A stretch of DNA of 64,000 nucleotides from Flavobacterium quisquiliarum (GTDB taxonomy: Bacteria; Bacteroidota; Bacteroidia; Flavobacteriales; Flavobacteriaceae), in contig NZ_WWEM01000039.1 of assembly GCF_019308285.1 (NCBI RefSeq), positions 299,268-363,267 of the forward strand. Reading direction: 5' to 3'. Made by a program: the position numbers and the translations under genes. The first letter of the stretch is position 1. The number at the start of each line of letters is the position of its first letter. The notes beneath the pieces were generated by a model. The model ran no database searches. It saw only the letters and a list, made by a program, of their open reading frames with translations, and was not told the DNA's origin. Positions 1 through 8,251 of this stretch are shown one piece after another.

Positions 1-569
1 AAAATGGTATTAACCACAAAGCAAATTATGTAGACAACAAAGGTAAAGCCGTTAGTATTCTAAGCCCGGAATTAACGGTAGATTTAAGTACAGCAGATTT
101 CGAATCATTTTTAGGAGACTATTCTGGTGATTTGTATCAATATGACATCCAGAATCCTAATGTTCCAGATGTAAACATTGCTTATTGGGGAAACAGCAAC
201 AATGACATGATATTAGACTCAAACGGAAGACATGCCTATGTTATTTTCAAAATGACGGATGCAGAATTTACAGCATTGAAAAAATATAAAAACCCTAAAG
301 GAGATGCCAACCTAGCGCTTCAAATTCCTGTTAGTGTTCTTATTGATGGTGTTGACACTACAAAAGATTTAGGTTCAAACTTAGTTCCTAAAAAACTGCC
401 TTCTCAAATTGATGGAGGAAATACGTATGTTCCTTCAGGAGCTTATTCTTCAAAATCGGTAATGAGAAAAACTAAAACTACAATTGCCGGTAGAATTGTT
501 CTTCAGGACACAAATAATTCTACAAATGATTTCGTAGAAGTAACAGCAAATCCAAGAGGATTCAACTAA
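1..569 (+). CDS. DUF4876-like secreted protein, C-terminal part (5' end outside window)
   Basis: The frame is open from base 3 to the stop at 567-569, so this is the C-terminal 188 residues of a gene that begins before the window. A TTG at 132 could be taken as a start, but the coding frame runs well upstream of it without a stop. The fragment has a region like 'YWGNSNNDMILDSNG' followed by a C-terminal stretch with 'SVMRKT' and 'DTNNSTNDFVEV', which resembles DUF4876 proteins of Bacteroidota as I remember them. Those are usually encoded beside a TonB-dependent receptor and the two genes that follow here. The function is unknown; an envelope location is inferred from the neighbours. The next gene starts 11 bp downstream, so they are probably one operon. 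Confidence 0.6.
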   Translation, partial: NGINHKANYVDNKGKAVSILSPELTVDLSTADFESFLGDYSGDLYQYDIQNPNVPDVNIAYWGNSNNDMILDSNGRHAYVIFKMTDAEFTALKKYKNPKGDANLALQIPVSVLIDGVDTTKDLGSNLVPKKLPSQIDGGNTYVPSGAYSSKSVMRKTKTTIAGRIVLQDTNNSTNDFVEVTANPRGFN

Positions 570-580
570 AATTTTCTTTA

Positions 581-2176
581 ATGAAAATCAATAAAATTAA
601 AATATATTACAATAAAAGTAATGCCTGGAAATCCTGGGCATTGCTTCTTTTATTGTTTTCTTTCGTTTTTACAGTGAATGCACAAGACACTATAAAAGTG
701 CAGAATCACATTATTGATAATCAGATCAAAAATCAAATTTTTAAATACCCTATCGCGTTTACTAATCCTGATATTAAAGATTTCACCTTTACCGAAGTTT
801 CATATGAACATCAGCAAAATGAATTTGCAAGAAAACAGATTGCCAACGAAATCAATACGTATCAATTTTTAGCGCAGGGCTATTTTACAACAAAATCGAA
901 ATGGAAGTTGTTTGGCGATTTAGCCATCAAAAAAATACTGGAAAAAAATCTTGGCTGGGTACTTTCCGATGATCGTGCAGAAGGCCAGGAAGTGATTAAC
1001 CCGCATTACTTTTATGTTCCCAGAAAAGCCGATTGGGACAATCAGGTTTATGCTTTGAGCGGTGGATTTTCTAAGGACATTACCAATCATTTATCTGTGG
1101 CTGTTAAAGCTAATTATGGTACCGAAAAATTCAGCAGAACTTTAGATGCCAGATCACAAATCATAAACAGAAATTTGGGTGGAGAAATGCAGATTGGCTA
1201 TCAGTTAACTAAAAATCATAAAGCCTTTGCTTTTGGCAGTTATGCCGAAAATCAAAAAGATTTCAATTATACATACAATAATGCCAATTTAAATCTGGAA
1301 ATCTATCCGGAAACTTATCTTCGTTTTAATGCTGGTTATGGTAGAATTCTAAATTCTTTTAGAAATAATGAAGGAGGCTTTACTTATACCTATATTGACC
1401 AAATAAATAAACTGGGACTAGGCTATACTTTTTCAAATAAGAAAACAATTATAACAGCTTTATATCACAAACAAAACTCAAACAATATTTTTTATTCCAG
1501 TTCCTACACGCTTAAATCAAACGAACGGTTAAAACTTAAAACAAACTCCAATCATGCCGAAATATTCGCTATGCACAAATGGAATAAAAAAGAAATTCAA
1601 TCTACTTTGCAATACGATCAAAGCGATTCAAAAAATTTTGACACAAAAAGTAATGGTTACAATTATACTAATTCCTTGAGCAAAGTTAATTGGACAGCCT
1701 CATTGGCCCAAAAAACAGGTTCCAAAATTGATTATTTAGTGGGTTTGAATCTGCTTTATCAGCAAAACGAATACGATGATGTTTTGGCCACAACGCATAT
1801 TGAATTAAATTCATTAAACACGGGAATTTATACGAGTAAAGATTTTGCTTTCGCTAAAAGTAAATTGAATGCAACGGCAAGTTTCAATATGTATTTCCCG
1901 CTTCCATCGAAACTGGACTATTACGATACTTCGGGAGGAACGAATATTAGATTTTTTGACGAAGTGATTCTTTACGATTACGCTGTCAATACGACGAATT
2001 ATTTTGCTCCAGCATTACGTTTGCAATATAGTTATCCCACAAAAAACAACAAAACAGTTGTTTTCTTTACCAATCTAAAAGAGAAAATCGCACTTAAAAA
2101 ACAAACTGATTATCCAGTCAGTATTAATACGAATACCACCTATTGGGTTCAAATGGGTGTACAATTAAATTATTAA
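581..2176 (+). CDS. DUF6850-like outer-membrane beta-barrel protein
   Basis: This 531-residue protein has a hydrophobic signal sequence ending near 'VNAQ' at about residue 35. The mature part is rich in alternating polar and aromatic residues (Y, F, N, T) and short strands, and it ends in an aromatic-rich strand ('TYWVQMGVQLNY') typical of outer-membrane barrels. The order DUF4876-like gene, this barrel, then a di-haem peroxidase matches an arrangement known in Bacteroidota, where the barrel is called DUF6850; that family name is from memory. Spacing is 11 bp upstream and 3 bp downstream, which supports a single operon. The substrate is unknown; a role in metal or small-molecule handling with an upstream TonB receptor is only inference. 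Confidence 0.6.
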   Translation: MKINKIKIYYNKSNAWKSWALLLLLFSFVFTVNAQDTIKVQNHIIDNQIKNQIFKYPIAFTNPDIKDFTFTEVSYEHQQNEFARKQIANEINTYQFLAQGYFTTKSKWKLFGDLAIKKILEKNLGWVLSDDRAEGQEVINPHYFYVPRKADWDNQVYALSGGFSKDITNHLSVAVKANYGTEKFSRTLDARSQIINRNLGGEMQIGYQLTKNHKAFAFGSYAENQKDFNYTYNNANLNLEIYPETYLRFNAGYGRILNSFRNNEGGFTYTYIDQINKLGLGYTFSNKKTIITALYHKQNSNNIFYSSSYTLKSNERLKLKTNSNHAEIFAMHKWNKKEIQSTLQYDQSDSKNFDTKSNGYNYTNSLSKVNWTASLAQKTGSKIDYLVGLNLLYQQNEYDDVLATTHIELNSLNTGIYTSKDFAFAKSKLNATASFNMYFPLPSKLDYYDTSGGTNIRFFDEVILYDYAVNTTNYFAPALRLQYSYPTKNNKTVVFFTNLKEKIALKKQTDYPVSINTNTTYWVQMGVQLNY

Positions 2177-2179
2177 AGA

Positions 2180-3319
2180 ATGAAAACGAAATTAATTAGT
2201 ATAGGAACAATGATCCTTTCACTCATCATGCTTTCTTATGCTAAGATTGAACCAAACTTATCTATTGCCGAATTAAAAAGATTATACAGCAGCGGCGATT
2301 ATCAAAAATGGCCAAAGCCTGAAGTAGACTCTATAGTTTATACTCAAGGTTTTGAAGACATCGGAACTTTAGGCAAACCCGAATTTCCAGAAAACAATCC
2401 GTATACAGAAGAAAAAGCAGAATTAGGCAAAGTACTCTTCTTTGACCCAAGATTATCCAAATCCGGACAGATTTCGTGTGCCAACTGCCACGATCCTGAA
2501 TTAAACTGGGGCGATGCTAGAAAAGTATCCTACGGAGAAGACAGACAACAAGGAACAAGAAATGCACCGAGCTTAATGAATATCGCGTATTCTAAAGTTT
2601 TCTTTTGGGATGGAAGAGCGAAATCTCTCGAAGATCAAGCCAGTTTTCCGATACAAGATGCTAAAGAAATGAATTTTCATATCGATTTAGCCACAAAACG
2701 TTTAAACAAAATAAAAGGTTATAAACCGTACTTTAAAAAAGCTTTCGGAAAAGAAAAACTGACTCAGGAAGAAATTTTAAAAGCCATCGCCACTTTCGAA
2801 AGAACTTTAATTAGTCCGAAAAGTAAATTTGATAGATTCATTGAAGGAGATTCTACTCAATTAACCAACAGACAAGTTCTAGGTTTACATTTATTCCGTA
2901 CCAAAGCACGTTGTATCAACTGTCACAATACAGCCAATTTCGCCGATAATAAATTTCATAATGTTGGTCTAACGTATTACGGCAGACAATACGAAGATTT
3001 AGGAAGATACAATGTAACAGGAAAAGCTGAAAATGTAGGCGAATTTAAAACGCAGTCTTTACGTGGAGCGGCTCAAAATGCACCATACATGCACAACGGT
3101 TTATTTCCTAATTTAAGAGGTGTTTTAAATATTTACAACGCCGGAATGCCTCAGCCCAAACGAAAAGAGAATCAGCTAAATGATACTTTGTTTCCAACAA
3201 CTTCTAAACTGATAAAAAAATTAGATTTAAGCCAGTCAGAACTGGTTGCTTTGGAGGATTTTATTATGAGTTTATCAAGTACTGCTTACAGAATGAAACA
3301 GCCTGTTTTACCACAGTAA
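2180..3319 (+). CDS. Di-haem cytochrome c peroxidase (MauG/CcpA family)
   Basis: The 379-residue product has an N-terminal signal sequence (residues about 1-22) and two covalent haem motifs, CANCH at residues 100-104 and CINCH at 245-249, the layout of bacterial di-haem peroxidases. Around them are the usual 'LGKVLFFDPRLS', 'RNAPSLMNI', 'FFWDGRA' and 'TQSLRGAAQNAPYMHNG' segments. Such enzymes sit in the periplasm and either reduce peroxide with electrons from small cytochromes or oxidise a protein or cofactor as MauG does; the sequence does not decide which. It starts 3 bp after the barrel gene, so it belongs to the same transcript. A strong bidirectional hairpin follows at 3371-3410. Confidence 0.88.
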   Translation: MKTKLISIGTMILSLIMLSYAKIEPNLSIAELKRLYSSGDYQKWPKPEVDSIVYTQGFEDIGTLGKPEFPENNPYTEEKAELGKVLFFDPRLSKSGQISCANCHDPELNWGDARKVSYGEDRQQGTRNAPSLMNIAYSKVFFWDGRAKSLEDQASFPIQDAKEMNFHIDLATKRLNKIKGYKPYFKKAFGKEKLTQEEILKAIATFERTLISPKSKFDRFIEGDSTQLTNRQVLGLHLFRTKARCINCHNTANFADNKFHNVGLTYYGRQYEDLGRYNVTGKAENVGEFKTQSLRGAAQNAPYMHNGLFPNLRGVLNIYNAGMPQPKRKENQLNDTLFPTTSKLIKKLDLSQSELVALEDFIMSLSSTAYRMKQPVLPQ

Positions 3320-3321
3320 TT

Positions 3322-3453
3322 TTAGTGATCAGTGGTCAGGTTTTTAGTATTCAGTGTAGTTACTTAAAAAACAAAAAGTCAGGAGAAAAATAATCTTCCT
3401 GACTTTTTGTTTATGTGTAACGTCTGTAACTGATCACTAAGATCCTGACCACT
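3322..3453. repeat. AGTGATCAG/TGGTCAG inverted repeat around a terminator
   Basis: TTAGTGATCAG at 3322-3332 is the exact reverse complement of 3430-3440. TGGTCAGG just after it (3333-3340) is matched by CCTGACCA at 3444-3451. The motif order is permuted between the arms, as if short units were duplicated. Similar units recur at 5642-5722. Confidence 0.6.
3371..3410. terminator. Bidirectional intrinsic terminator
   Basis: A perfect 14-bp stem (3371-3384 with 3397-3410) has a 12-nt loop. A-rich and T-rich flanks give a U-tract on both strands. It lies between the convergent peroxidase gene and the minus-strand gene at 3459. Confidence 0.85.
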
Positions 3454-3458
3454 GACCA

Positions 3459-3866
3459 CTACTTTACCATGATTCCTTCAACAAACAAAATCGGTACTTC
3501 TTCCGTTTTATTTTCGTCAAGCGAATTGGCTTTAAAGATAAATTTCTTATCGTATAATGTATTTCCGATAAAGAAAGTTACCATGAATTCGTTATTTAGT
3601 ACTAAAAGGCTCTTCTCTACTAATTCTATTTTTACAACAGAAACCGACGGCACCTCAACAAAAGCATGGCGCAGAATTGAAGTTTTTTTCATTTCGCCGT
3701 CAATAGTTCCAAAAGCTTTTGAAACTACCATTACGCTGTCTAAGTTAAAATCACTGTCGTTAACCAGATAAGCGTACCAAACTTTTTCCATAAAATCGTC
3801 GCTCCATTCCTGCACTGCGGCAAGAAATACGTTTTCGACTTCTGGAATTATTATATCTTTTTTCAT
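3459..3866 (-). CDS. Conserved protein of unknown function next to pheS
   Basis: A 135-residue soluble protein without signal peptide or membrane segment. The sequence alternates charged and beta-type hydrophobic stretches ('VWYAYLVNDSDF', 'VSVVKIELVEKSLLVL', 'FMVTFFIGNTLYDKKFIF'), suggesting a small all-beta fold. I do not recognise a catalytic motif or a named family. It lies 113 bp downstream of pheS on the same strand, separated by a hairpin (3881-3917), so it may be partly read from the pheS promoter. An overlapping plus-strand frame at 3469-3771 is judged a shadow. Confidence 0.65.
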   Translation of the reverse strand: MKKDIIIPEVENVFLAAVQEWSDDFMEKVWYAYLVNDSDFNLDSVMVVSKAFGTIDGEMKKTSILRHAFVEVPSVSVVKIELVEKSLLVLNNEFMVTFFIGNTLYDKKFIFKANSLDENKTEEVPILFVEGIMVK

Positions 3867-3880
3867 GTATTAAATTTTAA

Positions 3881-3917
3881 AAACCTTTGTCAAAGTTTGA
3901 AACTTCAACAAAGGTTT
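3881..3917. terminator. Hairpin between pheS and the downstream gene
   Basis: Two 18-nt arms (3881-3898, 3900-3917) pair with two mismatches around a one-base centre: AAACCTTTGTCAAAGTTT against the complement of AAACTTCAACAAAGGTTT. There is no long U-tract on the minus strand, so attenuation or RNA processing is as likely as full termination. Confidence 0.55.
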
Positions 3918-3979
3918 GCTGTTATAAGTGTGATTCAGATTTCAGAATCAATCTAAAATCTAAAATCAGAAATCTAAAA

Positions 3980-4999
3980 TTAAATATTCGATTTAAACTG
4001 TTCTAAGAAACGAACATCATTTTCGTAGAACATACGGATATCGCCAATTTGGTATAAAAGCATTGCAATACGCTCTACTCCCATTCCGAAAGCAAATCCG
4101 TTGTATTCGTCTGGGTTGATATCACAATTTTTCAAAACGTTTGGATCTACCATTCCGCAGCCTCCAATTTCCAACCAGCCTGTTCCTTTTGTAATACGAT
4201 AATCGGTTTCTGTTTTTAGTCCCCAATAAATATCAATTTCTGCACTTGGCTCTGTAAATGGGAAATAAGACGGACGAAGACGAATCTTAGATTTTCCGAA
4301 CATTTCTTTTGTGAAATACAATAACGTCTGTTTCAAATCGGCGAAAGACACATCTTTGTCAATGTAAAGTCCTTCAACCTGATGGAAAATACAGTGCGAA
4401 CGAGATGAAATCGCTTCGTTACGGAAAACACGTCCCGGAGAAATGGTACGAATTGGCGGTTTATGATTTTCCATATAACGCACCTGAACAGATGATGTAT
4501 GGGTACGCAACAACACATCAGGATTGGTCTGAATAAAAAACGTATCCTGCATATCTCTTGCTGGATGATATTCTGGCAAGTTCAATGCGGTAAAGTTATG
4601 CCAGTCGTCTTCAATTTCCGGCCCTTCGGAAACGTTGAATCCGATGTTGGCAAAAATATCTATAATCTGATTTTTTACGATAGAAATTGGATGACGAGAA
4701 CCAATAATTACTGGTTCTGCAGCACGTGTTAAATCGCCAAAAATTCCTTTTGATTCTTCTTTGCTTTCCAGTTCTTCCTGAATCTGCTTTACTTTTTCTT
4801 CAGCAACAGCTTTTAAAGTGTTGATTACCTGTCCAAAATCTTTTTTCTGGTCATTTGGAATATTTTTAAACTCATTAAAAAGTTCTTTCAATAATCCTTT
4901 ACTACCTAAATATTTAATACGGAATTGTTCTAAAGATTCTTTGTTTTTTTCATTAAAGGCCTTCGCTTCCTCTATATGTTGTTTTATCTTATCTATCAT
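3980..4999 (-). CDS. pheS: Phenylalanine-tRNA ligase alpha subunit
   Basis: The 339-residue product is the normal length for bacterial PheS. It has an N-terminal coiled-coil arm (about residues 1-90, binds tRNA-Phe) and the class II aminoacyl-tRNA synthetase core: motif 1 region 'RHPISIVKNQI', motif 2 around 'RTISPGRVFRNEAIS..HCIFHQVEGL', and motif 3 'GFAFGMGVERIAML'. With PheT (not in this window) it charges tRNA-Phe as an alpha2beta2 enzyme in the cytoplasm. The ATG at 4997-4999 is supported by a TAAATTTG promoter box 22 nt upstream. Nothing in the leader looks like a Phe attenuator. Confidence 0.97.
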   Translation of the reverse strand: MIDKIKQHIEEAKAFNEKNKESLEQFRIKYLGSKGLLKELFNEFKNIPNDQKKDFGQVINTLKAVAEEKVKQIQEELESKEESKGIFGDLTRAAEPVIIGSRHPISIVKNQIIDIFANIGFNVSEGPEIEDDWHNFTALNLPEYHPARDMQDTFFIQTNPDVLLRTHTSSVQVRYMENHKPPIRTISPGRVFRNEAISSRSHCIFHQVEGLYIDKDVSFADLKQTLLYFTKEMFGKSKIRLRPSYFPFTEPSAEIDIYWGLKTETDYRITKGTGWLEIGGCGMVDPNVLKNCDINPDEYNGFAFGMGVERIAMLLYQIGDIRMFYENDVRFLEQFKSNI

Positions 5000-5020
5000 T
5001 TTCCTTCAATAATTGAAATA

Positions 5021-5028
5021 CAAATTTA
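5021..5028 (-). promoter_or_regulatory. -7 promoter box of pheS
   Basis: TAAATTTG on the minus strand matches the Bacteroidota -7 consensus TAnnTTTG, 22 nt upstream of the pheS ATG. No clear -33 TTG was found. Confidence 0.55.
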
Positions 5029-5113
5029 GTGTTTTTAGTTTAAAATGTGCGGTCACAGTCGCAGTTTTAAGAATTTTACAACTGGACTAAAAAATCAGGG
5101 GGAAAATTTCCAA

Positions 5114-5641
5114 TTACTTTATCAGTTCTATTTTATTTTCAATTTCCTTGACTTTTTTCAGCCAGTAATCAATTCCTTCCTGATTTTTAACAATTTCTTT
5201 TCTGTTTTTGGATGCTACTTTTCCCAGTTCAGCCCAATTTTTATTCCAGTCTTTATCTCTTTCGATATTAGTTGAAGGCTCAATTCTGGCGCGCCAAAAG
5301 TCTAGATTTTTAAAATAACCTTCTTTCAGCTTATCAAAATATTCTATCAATTTTTCTTTTGAATTCGGTATATAACCCGGCCCACTGCAACCACAGGAAT
5401 GAAATGTAATTCCGACCGAGTATAAACTTTTAAGATGTTCCCATTTTTTGACATCGTCTTTTTTAAGCGACTCAAAATCGAGTCCCATATTTGCCATTAG
5501 GTCGCCACATTCCGGACATTTGGCTTCAAAAACCGATTTTTCTCCTTTTTTAATATCGCCCATTAATCTTCTTTTAAATGTCTTTCGACAATTAAAACAA
5601 GCATAATGAGGCTTATAGGAAGTCATGGCGTATCTACACAT
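5114..5641 (-). CDS. Zinc-ribbon protein of unknown function
   Basis: A 175-residue cytoplasmic protein. The N-terminal half has two CxxC pairs, CFNC and CPEC (about residues 15-45), the form of a zinc ribbon. A further 'CGCSGPGY' follows near residue 85. The C-terminal third is lysine- and glutamate-rich and helical ('YWLKKVKEIENKIELIK'), probably a short coiled coil. I do not recognise the family. It lies upstream of pheS on the same strand but has its own spacing, and an imperfect inverted repeat (5642-5722) separates it from the gene at 5729-6085. Confidence 0.65.
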   Translation of the reverse strand: MCRYAMTSYKPHYACFNCRKTFKRRLMGDIKKGEKSVFEAKCPECGDLMANMGLDFESLKKDDVKKWEHLKSLYSVGITFHSCGCSGPGYIPNSKEKLIEYFDKLKEGYFKNLDFWRARIEPSTNIERDKDWNKNWAELGKVASKNRKEIVKNQEGIDYWLKKVKEIENKIELIK

Positions 5642-5722
5642 TTTTTAGTATATAGTGGTCAGTGGCTTACTTAGTTCCTGTTTACAACACTGAACACTAA
5701 GCAACTGAATACTGAACACTAA
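5642..5722. repeat. Imperfect inverted repeat, AGTGTTCAGT family
   Basis: The left part contains TTTTAGTA and AGTGGTCAGT. The right part contains ACTGAACACTAAGC and ACTGAATACTGAACACTAAAA, whose complement repeats TTTTAGTGTTCAGT. This resembles the units around 3322-3453. Confidence 0.45.
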
Positions 5723-5728
5723 AAAAAT

Positions 5729-6085
5729 CTAATCAATCAATTTTCTTTCTAAAAAGTAATTCACGATCGCTTCCTTCATTAAAACAGATTGTTCTCCCGC
5801 TTTCAAGGCAGGCAATTGTTCTTTTACTTTATAATGTGGCCAGCCTTCGGCATCAAAAAAATCGAATTCATAAAATCCGTAAGGTTCCAGCAATCTACAG
5901 ATGGCAATATGCATTAGATTTAGCTTTTCATCTTTTTTAAATTCACGGTGCACTTTTCCGAGTTCCTGCACTCCAATTAGGTAAATTATGGCATCCAAAT
6001 CTAAATCTTCGCCTTGCGAAAATTGATTGGAAAGTATATCAACGAGCTTTTCCCAACGCTCTTTTAATTGTGTATCTCTAGACAT
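5729..6085 (-). CDS. Small conserved protein of unknown function
   Basis: A 118-residue acidic, mainly helical, soluble protein starting 'MSRDTQLKERWEKLVDILS' and ending 'AIVNYFLERKLID'. It contains 'DAIIYLIGVQELG' and 'LEPYGFYEFDFFDAEGWPHY'. No signal peptide or catalytic motif is visible, and I do not recognise a named family. It appears to be transcribed on its own: a TATCTTTG box (minus strand, 6196-6203) lies 110 nt upstream and an inverted repeat lies at 6106-6186 in the leader. Confidence 0.65.
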   Translation of the reverse strand: MSRDTQLKERWEKLVDILSNQFSQGEDLDLDAIIYLIGVQELGKVHREFKKDEKLNLMHIAICRLLEPYGFYEFDFFDAEGWPHYKVKEQLPALKAGEQSVLMKEAIVNYFLERKLID

Positions 6086-6105
6086 TATATGATTTTAGAT
6101 TGTTG

Positions 6106-6186
6106 ATTTTAGATGTTAGATTGCGAAGTGATTTAATGATTATTATCTATTCCGAATCATCGGAACTGCAATCTGAAGTCTAAAAT
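6106..6186. repeat. Imperfect inverted repeat in the leader of the 5729-6085 gene
   Basis: ATTTTAGATGTTAGATTGC at 6106-6124 pairs with 6168-6186 with three mismatches. Related TCTAAAAT-type sequence occurs at 3953-3980, just beyond the pheS stop. Confidence 0.5.
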
Positions 6187-6195
6187 ATGAATTGA

Positions 6196-6203
6196 CAAAG
6201 ATA
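6196..6203 (-). promoter_or_regulatory. -7 box for the 5729-6085 gene
   Basis: The minus strand reads TATCTTTG, an exact TAnnTTTG match, 110 nt before the ATG. No -33 element was assigned. Confidence 0.4.
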
Positions 6204-6306
6204 CATACTCTTTACATAAAATGCATTATAGAAGCTTTGTAGTTGTATTTAAGTTCAAAACCTTTGTCACTTTGTCTCTCTGTTCCTCTGAACCTTAAAA
6301 AAACCA

Positions 6307-6314
6307 TATATTTG
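6307..6314 (+). promoter_or_regulatory. -7 box of the CvpA-like gene
   Basis: TATATTTG followed by CGCC lies 25 nt before the ATG at 6340. The lepA promoter has the same extended form, TTTGCGCC. Confidence 0.5.
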
Positions 6315-6339
6315 CGCCATTATAAAACACCCGCAAAAC

Positions 6340-6885
6340 ATGAGTTTTTTTGATATTATTGTAGCTGCACTTCTGGCTTTTAGTTTGTATAAAGGCATTA
6401 AAAATGGCCTTTTTGTTGAAGTTGCTTCTTTTATTTCTTTGCTGCTAGGAATTTATCTTGCCATTAAATTTTCTTCTATAATGACTGGAATGATTTCAAA
6501 ACATGTTTCATGGAATCCTACCAATATTCAGATTACAGCTTTTATCCTGACTTTTATTTTAGTTGTAATTGGAGTTTATTTCCTGGCAAAAATATTAACT
6601 GGAATTGCAGATTTTGCCATGTTAGGCTGGATGAATAAACTCGGAGGCGGATTTTTCAGGGTTTTAAAAACTATTTTGATTCTGAGTATTTTTATTGCTC
6701 TTTTTGAGAAAATCAATTTCAATAATACATTCGCAAAAAAGGAAACGCTCGATAATTATATTTTTTATAATCCAGTAAAAAAAGTGGCTGCTTTTGTTTA
6801 TCCGTCGATTGAGAAATGGTACGAAACATTTAAAAAAGAACATTCTGAGAAACCAGAAGAAGAAAAAGAACAGACAGACAAATAA
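6340..6885 (+). CDS. CvpA family membrane protein
   Basis: The 181-residue protein has four hydrophobic segments (about residues 4-22, 25-45, 62-85 and 103-122) and begins 'MSFFDIIVAALLAFSLYKGIKNG', the typical start of CvpA/colicin V production family proteins. A glycine-rich turn 'MLGWMNKLGGGFFRVLK' precedes the last membrane segment, as in the family. The tail is very charged (E/K-rich). CvpA proteins are inner-membrane proteins linked to envelope stress and secretion in other bacteria; the exact role here is unknown. It is monocistronic, with a promoter box 25 nt upstream and a perfect hairpin 20 nt downstream. Confidence 0.85.
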   Translation: MSFFDIIVAALLAFSLYKGIKNGLFVEVASFISLLLGIYLAIKFSSIMTGMISKHVSWNPTNIQITAFILTFILVVIGVYFLAKILTGIADFAMLGWMNKLGGGFFRVLKTILILSIFIALFEKINFNNTFAKKETLDNYIFYNPVKKVAAFVYPSIEKWYETFKKEHSEKPEEEKEQTDK

Positions 6886-6905
6886 TAGTTACATCGTCTA
6901 GAATT

Positions 6906-6938
6906 AAACCCGACAGGTTTCAAAAACCTGTCGGGTTT
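6906..6938. terminator. Hairpin terminator, CCCGACAGG type
   Basis: A perfect 15-bp stem (6906-6920 with 6924-6938) has a 3-nt loop CAA. Its core AAACCCGACAGG/CCTGTCGGGTTT occurs again at 10343-10375. Confidence 0.8.
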
Positions 6939-6945
6939 GTTATTT

Positions 6946-7043
6946 AAAAGCTTCAGAGAAGCGACATATTTATAGAAATTAAATCGTTCGAATGTAAAGG
7001 AGCTCCAGAGGAGCGAAATATATGTCGCTTCTCTGAAGCTTTT
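6946..7043. repeat. 98-bp element bounded by perfect 24-bp inverted repeats
   Basis: Arm 6946-6969 is the exact reverse complement of 7020-7043 (core GCTTCAGAGAAGCGACATAT). The interior holds GGAGCTCC followed by AGAGGAGCGAAATAT, a diverged copy of the arm sequence. It carries no gene and lies directly after the CvpA terminator. Confidence 0.8.
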
Positions 7044-7144
7044 TTTAATAACCTACAGAAAACACCACGCATTCAAATATTTACGAGAAATATTTTATCT
7101 TGCTCCGTATTTCCAACAACCGATTTTAACCAAAAATCTAAACC

Positions 7145-8248
7145 ATGTTGTACTTAACGGGTATTAAAATTACGTTTTTTCTGGTTGTGATTCTCGCCAG
7201 CAAAAAGAACAAAAGTGAAGCCGATAAAATTCTGGCGCTTTGGCTGTTTTTTACGGGTTTTCATTTGTTTTTATATTATCTGCATTACCAAAATGATTTT
7301 TCCTCTTTTCCTTTTCTTTTAGGTTTAGAGCTTCCAATGCCTTTATTGCAAGGGCCGTTTTTGTATTTGTACACTTCGGCTTTGACCAATCAAAATCAGA
7401 AAAAGAAATATAATGTAGTACACTTTCTGCCTTTTCTGATTGCGGTTTTAATTCTGACTCCTTTTTATTCGCTTTCTTTTCAGGAGAAATTAAAGATTTT
7501 TCAGAATGATGGAAAAGGATACGAAAACCTGATTCTGATTTTGTACAGCGCTATTTTAATTTCCGGAATTGCCTATGCATTACTTTCACTTCGGAAACTT
7601 TCGAAACATCGAAAAAACATTTCAAATCAATTCTCTTTTACTGAAAAGATTAATCTGCGTTGGCTTCAATATTTGATTTTTGGGTCAAGTATAATCTGGC
7701 TCGTAGTTATTTTTTATGAAGACAAACATATCTTTTCTGTTGTCGTTTTTTATCTAATGTTTATTGGTTATTTCGGAATCAAGCAAGTTGGAATTTTTAC
7801 GAATCAGCCTATTTCACAAAATGATAATTTTCAAAACCTAGTTTTAGAAACGGGTTTTGTTGAAGAAAATCAAACTGAAAAAGTCAAATACGAAAAATCC
7901 AGTTTGAGTTCAGAAGAGCTTCAGTCCATTCATCAAAATTTGACTGAGATTATGCAGACTGAAAAACTCTATAAAAATCCTGATTTAACTTTAACCGAAT
8001 TGTCTCAAAAACTAAATGTTCATCCTAACATTTTATCTCAAGTTATTAATTCTGCTGAAGGCAAAAACTTTTACGACTACATCAATTTACAGCGCATAGA
8101 GGAATTTAAAAAACTTATTCTTTTACCCGAAAATCAAAAGTTTACTTTACTTTCTATTGCTTTTGAATGCGGTTTTAATTCGAAAACGGCTTTTAACCGA
8201 AATTTCAAAAAAGCAACCGGACTTTCTCCTTCTGAATTTTTGAAGTGA
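7145..8248 (+). CDS. Membrane-anchored AraC-family transcription regulator
   Basis: The 367-residue protein has about seven hydrophobic membrane segments in the first 220 residues and a C-terminal AraC-type DNA-binding domain (about residues 265-365) with two helix-turn-helix units ('LTLTELSQKLNVHPNILSQVIN' region and 'LLSIAFECGFNSKTAFNRNFKKATGLSPSEF'). This layout, a multi-pass sensor fused to AraC HTH, is common in Flavobacteriia, where it is thought to sense envelope or small-molecule cues. The ATG at 7145 is the only sensible start. It is followed on the same strand by the hydrolase/barrel pair, with a long inverted repeat (8252-8394) between, so regulation of that pair is a reasonable guess and no more. 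Confidence 0.85.
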   Translation: MLYLTGIKITFFLVVILASKKNKSEADKILALWLFFTGFHLFLYYLHYQNDFSSFPFLLGLELPMPLLQGPFLYLYTSALTNQNQKKKYNVVHFLPFLIAVLILTPFYSLSFQEKLKIFQNDGKGYENLILILYSAILISGIAYALLSLRKLSKHRKNISNQFSFTEKINLRWLQYLIFGSSIIWLVVIFYEDKHIFSVVVFYLMFIGYFGIKQVGIFTNQPISQNDNFQNLVLETGFVEENQTEKVKYEKSSLSSEELQSIHQNLTEIMQTEKLYKNPDLTLTELSQKLNVHPNILSQVINSAEGKNFYDYINLQRIEEFKKLILLPENQKFTLLSIAFECGFNSKTAFNRNFKKATGLSPSEFLK

Positions 8249-8251
8249 TTT

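Noticed and set aside
3322..3453. CRISPR-like array from the repeated AGTGATCAG/GACCACT units
   Set aside because: The units are short, permuted and partly inverted, without uniform spacers or cas genes.
3469..3771. Plus-strand frame of 100 codons opposite the pheS-adjacent gene
   Set aside because: It lies entirely antisense to a better-supported gene, has low-complexity Ser/Phe/Leu content, and lacks a promoter box.
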